From an uncultured Butyricicoccus sp. (GTDB lineage Bacteria > Bacillota > Clostridia > Oscillospirales > Butyricicoccaceae), in contig USLE01000079.1 of assembly GCA_900555465.1 (NCBI GenBank), forward strand, positions 1-6,511: a stretch of 6,511 nucleotides of DNA, written 5' to 3'. The notes below the pieces were generated by a model. The model did not search any database. It was not told where the DNA came from and worked only from the letters and a program-made list of their open reading frames with translations. Of this stretch, positions 1 through 5,331 are shown in pieces. Position 1 is the first letter of the stretch; the number at the start of each line of letters is the position of its first letter. Both the position numbers and the translations under genes were made by a program.

Positions 1-60
1 AGCATGGCGTATGCCCTCGAGCACGAGTGCAAAGCCCGGGTCGAGGGCATACGCCATGCT
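1..60. repeat. Perfect 20-bp inverted repeat at the left edge (possible fold-back artefact)
   Basis: Bases 1-20 are the exact reverse complement of 41-60, with a 20-base non-palindromic spacer (21-40). The pairing stops exactly at the arm boundary, and the outer arm begins at base 1. The inner arm encodes a normal-looking stretch of the M42 peptidase (SMAYALD), whereas the outer arm gives an atypical sequence. This suggests the outer copy is a fold-back of the inner one at a contig end rather than a functional hairpin. Confidence 0.9.
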
Positions 61-681
61 CGCCGCGCCGCGCAGGCCGGTTTCCTCCTGCACGGTGAAG
101 CAGAACCAGGTGTCGATCGGCGGCTGCTCTTCGAGGAGCGTGAGCAGTGCCGCGCAGCCCACACGGTCGTCGATCGCCTTGGCCTTGATCAGCCCGTCGC
201 CAAACTCGATCACTGCGGAATCGAACACGCCGTAGTCGCCGAGCGAAATCTTGGCTTCCGCCGCCGCGCGGCTGGTCGCGCCGATGTCGATATACAGGTC
301 TTTTGTTTTTGGCATAGTGCGGCGCTCGGCGGCGGTCGTCAGGTGCACGGCCTTGATGCCGATCACGCCGGTCACCTCGCCGAAGCGCACCGCGCGGCCG
401 ATCACGACGCGCGGGTCGACCCCGCCGACAAAGCCGAATTTGATCATGCCGTCCTCGGTGATCTTTTTGACGATCACACCGACCTCGTCCATGTGCGCGC
501 ACACCACGACCGGGCGCTCGAGGGCGGTTTTGCCCTTGCGGAACACCATCACGTTGCCGATGGCGTCGGTTTTGATCTCGTCCGCAAAGGGTCTGGCTTT
601 TTTGAGTACAAATTCGCGCACCGCATCCTCGCAGCCCGAGGGGCCGGGCAGGGCGCACAGCGTTTTGAGCAGCTCGGTCAT
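1..681 (-). CDS. M42 family metallo-aminopeptidase, second of a tandem pair, C-terminus cut off by the window edge
   Basis: Cytoplasmic two-metal aminopeptidase of the M42 family (FrvX/YsdC/TET-like), which removes N-terminal residues from peptides. 227 codons are visible, against about 340 in a complete member. Motifs seen: CAHMDEVG with His63 and Asp65, VGGVDPR at 87-91, AIDDRVG with the bridging Asp171/172, VQEETGLRGA with catalytic Glu199 and metal ligand Glu200, and VLEG with Glu222 as a likely ligand. The last ligand His lies beyond the edge. The ATG overlaps the upstream gene's TGA as ATGA, so translation is probably coupled. Its closest relative in the window is that upstream gene, so the pair arose by duplication. 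The last four residues (IRHA) do not look like the expected EGT-type continuation. They are the mirror image of codons 20 residues earlier, so the end at positions 1-20 may be an artefact. Family confident; peptide specificity unknown. Confidence 0.93.
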   Translation of the reverse strand, partial: MTELLKTLCALPGPSGCEDAVREFVLKKARPFADEIKTDAIGNVMVFRKGKTALERPVVVCAHMDEVGVIVKKITEDGMIKFGFVGGVDPRVVIGRAVRFGEVTGVIGIKAVHLTTAAERRTMPKTKDLYIDIGATSRAAAEAKISLGDYGVFDSAVIEFGDGLIKAKAIDDRVGCAALLTLLEEQPPIDTWFCFTVQEETGLRGAASMAYALDPGFALVLEGIRHA

Positions 682-1712
682 GCGTCCACCTCCCCGTCAA
701 AGTCACGGATAAACGCGGCAATCAGGTCGGCCACGTCCTCCACGTCGGACAGCTGCACGACCTCGACCGGCGTGTGCATGTATTTCTCCGGGATGGACAG
801 CAGCGCGGTCGCAATGCCGCGCGCGACGATCTGCATGGTCCAGGCGTTCGTGCCGGTGTTGCCCTCCATCACCTCGAGCGAATAGCCGATGTCATTCGCC
901 TTGGCGGTTTTGATGAGCCGCCGGGTCAGCCCGCGGTGCAGGTTGGGACCCATGCCGATGGCCACGCCGCTGCCCAGCTCGAACGTGCCGTCCGAGGGGC
1001 CGTCCGGCGTTTTGCCGTGCGTCACGTCCACCGCGATCGCGTATTCCGGCTGCACGGCGAACGCGCCGGTCTGCGCGCCGAGTCCCGTGACCTCCTCCTG
1101 TGCGCTGATGAGCACCGCTACGTTGCAGCCCAGCTTTTTCGCCTTTTTGAGCTTTTCCATAGCGAGCAGGATCGCTGCCACGCCCGCGCGGTCGTCCAGG
1201 CACTTGCTGCAATACTGGTCGCCCGCGAGCTTCACCGGCTGCTGCGCGAATACGATCGGCATGCCGACCCTGATGCGGCTTTTGGCGTCCAAAAGGCCGG
1301 TGTCGATGGTCATCTGATCGATGGGCACGGCCTTGTCCTGCTCGCCGGCCCCCAGCAGGTGAGGCGGCAGGCAGGATACCACGCCGTATATGGGCTCGTC
1401 CGCGAGGATGGTGACCTCGCCCGCGAGCAGCATGCGCGGGTCGACCCCGCCGACCGGCGCAAAGCGCACAAAGCCGCCGTCCAGCACCTCGGTGACGACA
1501 AAGCCGATCTGGTCGAGGTGCGCGTCCAGCAGGATGGTCTTTGCGTGTTTCCTGCCGCATTTTTTACAGGCGAGCACATTGCCGTTCCGGTCGATCTCGA
1601 CCGAGGAGCAATACGGGCGGAACAGGTCCGCGACCGTCTTCGCCGCCTGCGCTTCAAACCCGCTGACCGCCGGCAGTGCGCACAGCGTCCGCAGGGTTTC
1701 TTCTAACTGCAA
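678..1712 (-). CDS. M42 family metallo-aminopeptidase, complete, TTG start
   Basis: Predicted cytoplasmic, cobalt/zinc-dependent aminopeptidase of 344 residues, normal for M42. Motifs in order: LLDAHLDQIG with His65 and Asp67, VGGVDPR at 88-93, PPHLLG at 116-121, CLDDRAG with the bridging Asp near 173/174, AQEEVTGLGA with catalytic Glu206 and ligand Glu207, AVDVTHG with Asp229, and YMHTPVE with ligand His313. All expected metal ligands are present, so it should be active. The start is TTG at 1712-1710: a perfect AGGAGG lies at 1726-1721 with an 8-base gap, and homology begins right there (QLEETLRTLCALPAVSG). A longer open frame reaches 2147 but runs antisense through the acetyltransferase gene and has no such support. 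The stop overlaps the next gene's ATG. It heads an operon from a promoter near 1753-1781. Confidence 0.95.
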   Translation of the reverse strand: MQLEETLRTLCALPAVSGFEAQAAKTVADLFRPYCSSVEIDRNGNVLACKKCGRKHAKTILLDAHLDQIGFVVTEVLDGGFVRFAPVGGVDPRMLLAGEVTILADEPIYGVVSCLPPHLLGAGEQDKAVPIDQMTIDTGLLDAKSRIRVGMPIVFAQQPVKLAGDQYCSKCLDDRAGVAAILLAMEKLKKAKKLGCNVAVLISAQEEVTGLGAQTGAFAVQPEYAIAVDVTHGKTPDGPSDGTFELGSGVAIGMGPNLHRGLTRRLIKTAKANDIGYSLEVMEGNTGTNAWTMQIVARGIATALLSIPEKYMHTPVEVVQLSDVEDVADLIAAFIRDFDGEVDA

Positions 1713-1720
1713 GGAAAATT

Positions 1721-1726
1721 CCTCCT
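1721..1726 (-). promoter_or_regulatory. Strong ribosome binding site fixing the TTG start
   Basis: AGGAGG on the minus strand, 8 bases before TTG at 1712. No ATG or GTG in this frame has a comparable site, so this decides the start of the first M42 peptidase. Confidence 0.85.
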
Positions 1727-1752
1727 TTTTCTGTATTATATGGCCTGTGTTT

Positions 1753-1781
1753 ATTATAACCGTTTCCCGGCGCAGATACAA
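1753..1781 (-). promoter_or_regulatory. Candidate sigma-A promoter of the M42 peptidase operon
   Basis: On the minus strand, TTGTAT (1781-1776) lies 17 bases from a perfect TATAAT (1758-1753), giving a start near 1746 and a leader of about 34 bases. A second TATAAT at 1740-1735 would start RNA at about 1728, inside or just before the ribosome binding site, and has no recognisable -35. The upstream pair is therefore preferred. Confidence 0.5.
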
Positions 1782-1820
1782 TACGGGGATTGCAGGTTCG
1801 CGGGTTTGTTGTCTGCCGCC

Positions 1821-1852
1821 GGCTGCGCACGCAGCCTGCCGCTTGCGCAGGC
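1821..1852. repeat. Two adjacent inverted repeats in the divergent promoter region
   Basis: GGCTGC (1821-1826) pairs with GCAGCC (1831-1836), and GCCTGC (1834-1839) pairs with GCAGGC (1847-1852). The two hairpins share bases 1834-1836, so they cannot both form fully. They overlap the -35 of the acetyltransferase promoter. A regulator site is possible, but no regulator gene is visible. Confidence 0.4.
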
Positions 1853-1871
1853 GGGGCAAATGCGGTACAAT
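1843..1871 (+). promoter_or_regulatory. Candidate sigma-A promoter of the acetyltransferase gene
   Basis: TTGCGC (1843-1848), a 17-base spacer and TACAAT (1866-1871), with RNA start expected near 1878, about 28 bases before the ATG. The -35 lies inside GC-rich inverted repeats (1821-1852), which could be an operator. It is divergent from the peptidase promoter about 100 bases away. Confidence 0.5.
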
Positions 1872-1905
1872 AAATCCGATAGAAAAGAGCGGGAGAGGAT
1901 TTCCC

Positions 1906-2397
1906 ATGCAGACTGCAATCAGGCCATACGAACAAAAGGACGCGGCAGCGGCTGCCGCCATCTGGAACGAGGTCGTCGAGGCGGGCGTCGCCTTCCCGCA
2001 GACCGAGCTGCTGGACGAGGAGAGCGGCCACGCTTTCTTTTCCGCGCAGTCGTTTACCGGGCTGGCATATGACACCGCGACCGGCGGGCTCGTCGGCCTG
2101 TATATCCTGCATCCCAACAACGTCGGCCGCTGCGGGCATATCTGCAATGCGAGCTATGCGGTAAAAAGCGGGCTGCGCGGCCAGCATATCGGCGAGGCGC
2201 TTGTCCGCCACTGCATGGAGCAGGCAAAAAAGCTCGGCTTCGGCATTTTGCAGTTCAACGCAGTGGTAAAAACCAACCTGCCCGCGCTCCGGCTTTATAA
2301 AAAGCTGGGCTTTGTGCAGCTCGGTGTGATCCCGGGCGGCTTCCGCATGAAGGACGGCACATACGAGGATATCATCCCGCACTATCACATCCTGTAA
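1906..2397 (+). CDS. GNAT family N-acetyltransferase
   Basis: Cytoplasmic acetyl-CoA-dependent acetyltransferase of 163 residues, a single GNAT domain. The acetyl-CoA pyrophosphate loop is R91-G-Q-H-I-G96 in motif A, followed by a helix (EALVRHCMEQAKKLGF) and the motif B region TNLPALRLYKKLGF at 123-136, with Asn124 and Tyr131 in the usual places. The stretch N-V-G-R-C-G-H-I-C-N-A (72-82) resembles the yeast Mpr1-like branch that acetylates L-azetidine-2-carboxylate. That comparison is from memory, so the substrate is unproven; a small amine or imino acid is likely. The start is ATG 1906 with GGAGAGG at 1892-1898, 7 bases upstream. It has its own promoter, divergent from the peptidase operon. 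No terminator is evident before sigG. Confidence 0.9.
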   Translation: MQTAIRPYEQKDAAAAAAIWNEVVEAGVAFPQTELLDEESGHAFFSAQSFTGLAYDTATGGLVGLYILHPNNVGRCGHICNASYAVKSGLRGQHIGEALVRHCMEQAKKLGFGILQFNAVVKTNLPALRLYKKLGFVQLGVIPGGFRMKDGTYEDIIPHYHIL

Positions 2398-2465
2398 CCG
2401 CGGGGACAAGCACAGCGCGGGGAAAAAACATGTCGAACACAGTCGGCTGGCAAAATTTTTCGTCG

Positions 2466-2494
2466 GTATATTCCGCCCGGGCGCAGGGGAAAAT
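2466..2494 (+). promoter_or_regulatory. Forespore (sigma-F / sigma-G type) promoter upstream of sigG
   Basis: GTATA (2466-2470) fits the GYWTA -35 of forespore sigma factors. After exactly 15 bases, GGGGAAAAT (2486-2494) fits the GGNNANANT -10. RNA start is expected near 2501, giving a leader of about 38 bases before the sigG ATG. In Bacillus subtilis, sigG is transcribed by sigma-F and by sigma-G itself, so the site is where the family predicts it. Confidence 0.75.
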
Positions 2495-2525
2495 CCTGAT
2501 AGGATGCACGGCAGATGTACAGGAC

Positions 2526-2531
2526 AGGAGG
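2526..2531 (+). promoter_or_regulatory. Ribosome binding site of sigG
   Basis: A perfect AGGAGG with a 7-base gap to ATG 2539. It rules out the earlier in-frame ATG at 2515, which lies upstream of this site, and puts the N-terminus at the conserved KVEICGV segment. Confidence 0.85.
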
Positions 2532-2538
2532 TTTTTCC

Positions 2539-2913
2539 ATGCAGACCAAGGTAGAGATTTGCGGGGTAAATACATCGGGCTTGCCGGTGCTGTCGGCGAA
2601 AAAGACCGACGAGCTGCTGCGCCGCGCAGCGGGAGGGGACAAGCAGGCGCGCGATGAGCTGATCCAGGGCAACCTGCGGCTGGTGCTGAGCGTGATCCAA
2701 CGGTTCCAGGGGCGCGGCGAGTCGCCGGACGACCTGTTTCAGGTGGGCTGCATCGGCCTGATGAAGTCGATCGATCATTTTAACACCGAGCTCGGCGTGC
2801 GTTTTTCCACCTATGCCGTGCCGATGAACGTGCGTTGGGGAGAGCCCTCCAAAGAATACATAACAGACCGCAATGCAAACCAACACAAAGGAGAAAACTA
2901 TGTTATTTCGTAA
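2539..2913 (+). pseudogene. sigG: Sporulation sigma factor sigma-G, 3'-truncated, with an unrelated tail
   Basis: Sigma-G directs late forespore transcription. The N-terminus (K-V-E-I-C-G-V-N-T-S-G-L-P-V-L, residues 4-18) is diagnostic of the SigG group. Region 2.1 follows (GNLRLVLSVIQRF, 44-56), then region 2.2 (DDLFQVGCIGLMKSID, 64-79) and the start of 2.3 (FSTYAVPM, 89-96). SigG should continue with an IIGEIRRYLRD-like segment, region 3 and region 4, about 257-260 residues in all. Here residues 97-124 are unrelated and end at TAA 2913, overlapping the next start by 14 bases. Regions 2.4, 3 and 4 are missing, so the product cannot recognise both promoter elements. Promoter, ribosome site and N-terminal codons look undamaged, which suggests a recent deletion or a chimeric join near 2827 rather than long decay. 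Confidence 0.88.
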
Positions 2914-4186
2914 TATCGACCTGCTGGATGAGCAGTTCCAGCTGAAGCGCGGGCAGTATGTCGGCGTAAAGGACGGCGTGATCGACTACATCGGGGAGAC
3001 GGCCCCGCAGGAGGACTACGGCGAAGTCTATGACGGCCGCCACCGGCTGCTGCTGCCCGGGTTTTACAATGTGCACAGCCACGCGCCCATGACAGTGCTG
3101 CGCGGCTATGCGGAAAACCTGCCGCTCCAGCGCTGGCTGAACGAGCGGGTGTTCCCGTTCGAGGATAAGCTGAGCGACGAGTCCGCGTATTACGGCACCC
3201 AGCTCGCGATCGCGGAGATGCTCGCCTCGGGCACGGTGTCGTTCTCAGACATGTATTTTTTCCTCGACGGCATGACCAAAGCGATTCTGGAAAGCGGTAT
3301 CAAGTGCAGCCTGAGCCGCGGGCTGACCGTGTTTGACGACAGCGACTACGAGCAGACCGCCGCTTACCGCGACAACCTGCGCCTGCTGGATGAGTGGCAC
3401 GGGATGAACGGCGGCCGCCTGCTGGCCGACCTGTGCATCCACGGCGAGTATACCTCCACGCCCAAGGTGGTCGAGGCGGTCGCGGCGCAGGCCAAGGCGC
3501 GCGGCGCGCGTATGCACATCCACCTTTCCGAAACGCAGGCCGAGCACGAGGAATGCAAGCAGCGCCACGGCATGACGCCTGCGGCATATATGCAGGCGCG
3601 CGGCGTGTTCGATGTGCCCACGACCGCGGCGCACTGCGTCTGGCTGGAAGGGGAGGACTTCGACATCTTGAAAAACCACGGCGTGACGGTCGCGTGCTGC
3701 CCGGCGAGCAACCTCAAGCTGGCGTCCGGGTACGCCAATGTGCCCAGAATGCTGGATATGGGCATCAACGTCGCGCTCGGCACGGACGGCGCAGCTTCCA
3801 ACAACAATCTGAACATCCTGCAGGACCTTTATCTGTTCGCGGTGGCGTACAAGGGCTATTTCCATGACTCCACGCTCATCACCCCGGCGCAGGCGCTGTA
3901 CGCCGCGACCCGCGCGGGCGCGCTTTCGCAGGGCAGAGAGGACAGCGGCCGCCTTGCGGTGGGCTGCAAAGCCGACCTGTGCGTGATCGATACGGACACG
4001 CCGCAGTTCACGCCCATGACGGATGCGGCCTGCAACGTGGTTTACGCCGCGCAGGGCGCGGATGTGCGCCTGACGATGGTGGACGGCGAGGTGCTCTACC
4101 GCGACGGCGAATTCAAGACGATCGACATCGAAAAGGCGAAAGCGGAGGCGCAGCGGCACACGGACGCCATCCTGCGCAGCCTGTAA
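2900..4186 (+). CDS. mtaD: Amidohydrolase, MtaD-like 5'-methylthioadenosine / S-adenosylhomocysteine / adenosine deaminase
   Basis: Cytoplasmic metal-dependent deaminase converting an adenosine-type nucleoside to its inosine form plus ammonia. 428 residues, typical of the MtaD/SsnA group. A small N-terminal beta domain leads into the barrel, which has the metal motif N-V-H-S-H-A-P-M (His59, His61). Then come HGEYTS with substrate-binding His181, HIHLSET with His208 and Glu211, AHCVWL with His245, and GTDGAASNNNLN with Asp296. A C-terminal beta segment (GKADL-type, 355-361) closes it. All catalytic positions are present. The start is ATG 2900, with AAAGGAG at 2887-2893 and a 6-base gap; an earlier in-frame ATG at 2873 precedes this site. 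No convincing promoter lies just upstream, where the broken sigG ends. It is followed 12 bases later by a purine nucleoside phosphorylase, which supports a purine substrate. Other amidohydrolase substrates cannot be excluded. Confidence 0.88.
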   Translation: MLFRNIDLLDEQFQLKRGQYVGVKDGVIDYIGETAPQEDYGEVYDGRHRLLLPGFYNVHSHAPMTVLRGYAENLPLQRWLNERVFPFEDKLSDESAYYGTQLAIAEMLASGTVSFSDMYFFLDGMTKAILESGIKCSLSRGLTVFDDSDYEQTAAYRDNLRLLDEWHGMNGGRLLADLCIHGEYTSTPKVVEAVAAQAKARGARMHIHLSETQAEHEECKQRHGMTPAAYMQARGVFDVPTTAAHCVWLEGEDFDILKNHGVTVACCPASNLKLASGYANVPRMLDMGINVALGTDGAASNNNLNILQDLYLFAVAYKGYFHDSTLITPAQALYAATRAGALSQGREDSGRLAVGCKADLCVIDTDTPQFTPMTDAACNVVYAAQGADVRLTMVDGEVLYRDGEFKTIDIEKAKAEAQRHTDAILRSL

Positions 4187-4191
4187 GGAGG
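4185..4191 (+). promoter_or_regulatory. Ribosome binding site overlapping the deaminase stop codon
   Basis: AAGGAGG at 4185-4191 shares two bases with the TAA of the deaminase and lies 7 bases before ATG 4199. This indicates one mRNA and coupled translation of the two purine genes. Confidence 0.75.
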
Positions 4192-4198
4192 GAAGAAG

Positions 4199-5017
4199 AT
4201 GCTGGACAACCGTAATGTAGCGGAATCCGCGGCATACCTGAAAACCAAACTGCCGTTTGCGCCCGAGATCGGGCTGGTGCTCGGCTCGGGGCTGGGGCCG
4301 CTCGCCGAGGAGCTGGCGGATGCGGTGCATATCCCGTACGGGGATATCCCGCACTTCAGGACCTCGACCGCGCCCGACCATGCCGGGCGGCTGGTGTGCG
4401 GCACGCTGGCGGGCAGGCGGGTGCTGTGCATGCAGGGCCGCCTGCACGGATACGAGGGTTGGGCGCCGGACGAGATCGCCTATCCAGTCTATGTAATGAA
4501 AGCGCTGGGCGTGCGCGCGCTCGTGCTGACCAATGCGTCCGGCGGCATCAATACATCCTTCTCGGTCGGGGACTTCATGCTGATCGAGGACCATATCAAC
4601 ATGACGGGCAAAAGCCCGCTCACCGGGCCAAACGACAATGCGCTCGGCACGCGCTTCCCGGATATGACCTTTTCCTATGCGCCCGCGCTGCGCGAAAAGG
4701 CGCAGGAAGCCGCGCAGGACTGCGGGATCGAGCTGCGCCGCGGCGTGTACTGCGGCGTGAACGGCCCGCAGTTCGAGACCCCGGCGGAGATCCGCATGTT
4801 CCGCGCCCTGGGTGCGGATGCGGTCGGCATGTCGACGGTATTCGAGGTGATCGCCGCCGCGCACTGCGGACTGCCGGTCGCAGCGGTCGCCATGATCACC
4901 AACATGGCTGCGGGCGTGCTGATGCAGCCGCTCTCGGGCGCAGAGGTAAACGAGATCGCGGCGCGCCGGGGGCCGGAATTCCGCCGGTTCATCACAAATC
5001 TGGTCGGCAAAATTTAA
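4199..5017 (+). CDS. punA: Purine nucleoside phosphorylase, trimeric (PunA/XapA) type
   Basis: Cytoplasmic enzyme splitting inosine and guanosine with phosphate into base plus ribose-1-phosphate. 272 residues, normal for the family. Phosphate site: VLGSGLG with Ser30, and MQGRLHGYEG with Arg81 and His83. Next come TNASGGIN (111-118) with Ala113, and GPQFETPAEIRM (189-200) with Phe192 and Glu193. GADAVGMSTV follows with Met211 and Ser212, and then ITNMAAG with Asn235. Asn235 matches the mammalian Asn243 that selects 6-oxopurines, so inosine, guanosine or a deaminated thionucleoside are better substrates than adenosine. That suits the deaminase gene immediately upstream. No terminator is seen between its stop and the tRNA, so its mRNA may run on to the terminator at 5196-5227. 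Confidence 0.95.
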   Translation: MLDNRNVAESAAYLKTKLPFAPEIGLVLGSGLGPLAEELADAVHIPYGDIPHFRTSTAPDHAGRLVCGTLAGRRVLCMQGRLHGYEGWAPDEIAYPVYVMKALGVRALVLTNASGGINTSFSVGDFMLIEDHINMTGKSPLTGPNDNALGTRFPDMTFSYAPALREKAQEAAQDCGIELRRGVYCGVNGPQFETPAEIRMFRALGADAVGMSTVFEVIAAAHCGLPVAAVAMITNMAAGVLMQPLSGAEVNEIAARRGPEFRRFITNLVGKI

Positions 5018-5040
5018 GTAAAATTTTCTCGAAAAAAGTA

Positions 5041-5069
5041 TTGACAGATGGTATATTCTGCGATATACT
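5041..5069 (+). promoter_or_regulatory. Near-consensus sigma-A promoter of tRNA-Pro
   Basis: A perfect TTGACA (5041-5046), a 17-base spacer and TATACT (5064-5069). RNA start is expected near 5076, about 34 bases before the mature tRNA. It is the strongest promoter in the window, as expected for a stable RNA. Confidence 0.88.
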
Positions 5070-5109
5070 ATAAAAGCTGTCGCGAGTGATGAAAACGCGG
5101 CAGCGGCTT

Positions 5110-5186
5110 CGAGGTGTGGCTCAGCTTGGTAGAGCGCTTCGTTCGGGACGAAGAGGCCGCAGGTTCAAATCCTGTCACCTCGACCA
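5110..5186 (+). tRNA. tRNA-Pro (anticodon CGG)
   Basis: 77 nucleotides with a full cloverleaf. Acceptor CGAGGTG (5110-5116) pairs with CACCTCG (5176-5182), and D stem GCTC pairs with GAGC. Anticodon stem CTTCG pairs with CGAAG around loop TTCGGGA, so the anticodon is CGG and reads CCG. T stem GCAGG pairs with CCTGT around TTCAAAT. Discriminator A is followed by an encoded CCA. The proline identity also fits the strong overall match to bacterial tRNA-Pro. Confidence 0.97.
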
Positions 5187-5192
5187 TATTTT

Positions 5193-5227
5193 AAAAGCCT
5201 GTATCCTATCGGATACAGGCTTTTTTT
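5193..5227 (+). terminator. Intrinsic terminator after tRNA-Pro
   Basis: AGCCTGTATCC (5196-5206) pairs perfectly with GGATACAGGCT (5211-5221) around a TATC loop. Three further A-T pairs extend the base, and a run of seven T follows (5221-5227). It ends the tRNA transcript and any read-through from the purine genes. Confidence 0.95.
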
Positions 5228-5244
5228 CTGTTTATGCACGAAAA

Positions 5245-5331
5245 GCAGCGGTGCGCCGGGGCTGCGCTTCCGATCGGTAAACGGCGGAAGAATGGGGGCG
5301 GCGCACCGGCCTGCTCCGGCGCGCCTGCCGG
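5245..5331. repeat. GC-rich structured element of unknown function
   Basis: CGGTGCGCCG (5249-5258) pairs perfectly with CGGCGCACCG (5299-5308), and GCAG (5245-5248) pairs with CTGC (5311-5314) across a two-base bulge. Inside the loop, CTTCCG (5267-5272) pairs with CGGAAG (5285-5290). A further hairpin, CCGGC (5316-5320) with GCCGG (5327-5331), follows. It could be a REP-like palindromic element, a small RNA or leader structure; no known RNA family is recognised. No promoter is seen for it beyond the upstream tRNA terminator. Confidence 0.55.

Noticed and set aside
4..885. Plus-strand open frames across the M42 genes
   Set aside because: Shadows of the minus-strand peptidases; no ribosome sites and no recognisable domains.
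1735..1740. Second TATAAT as the main peptidase promoter
   Set aside because: RNA would begin at the ribosome binding site, and no -35 is present at a suitable distance.
1713..2147. In-frame upstream extension of the first M42 peptidase to a 489-residue protein
   Set aside because: It runs antisense through the acetyltransferase gene, has no M42 homology, and a perfect ribosome site supports the TTG at 1712.
2398..2421. CCGCG/CGCGG hairpin after the acetyltransferase as a terminator
   Set aside because: The stem is followed by A residues rather than T on the plus strand, and the minus-strand side has no T run after it.
1654..2886. Long minus-strand frame over the acetyltransferase and sigG
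   Set aside because: Antisense to two recognisable genes; no domain and no plausible start.
3245..4864. Very long open frame on the minus strand
   Set aside because: It is antisense to the deaminase and phosphorylase, which carry full sets of catalytic motifs. The frame is open because of high GC, and its Arg/His-rich protein resembles no family.
5086..5280. Short plus-strand frame over the tRNA
   Set aside because: It is read through a complete tRNA-Pro and its terminator.
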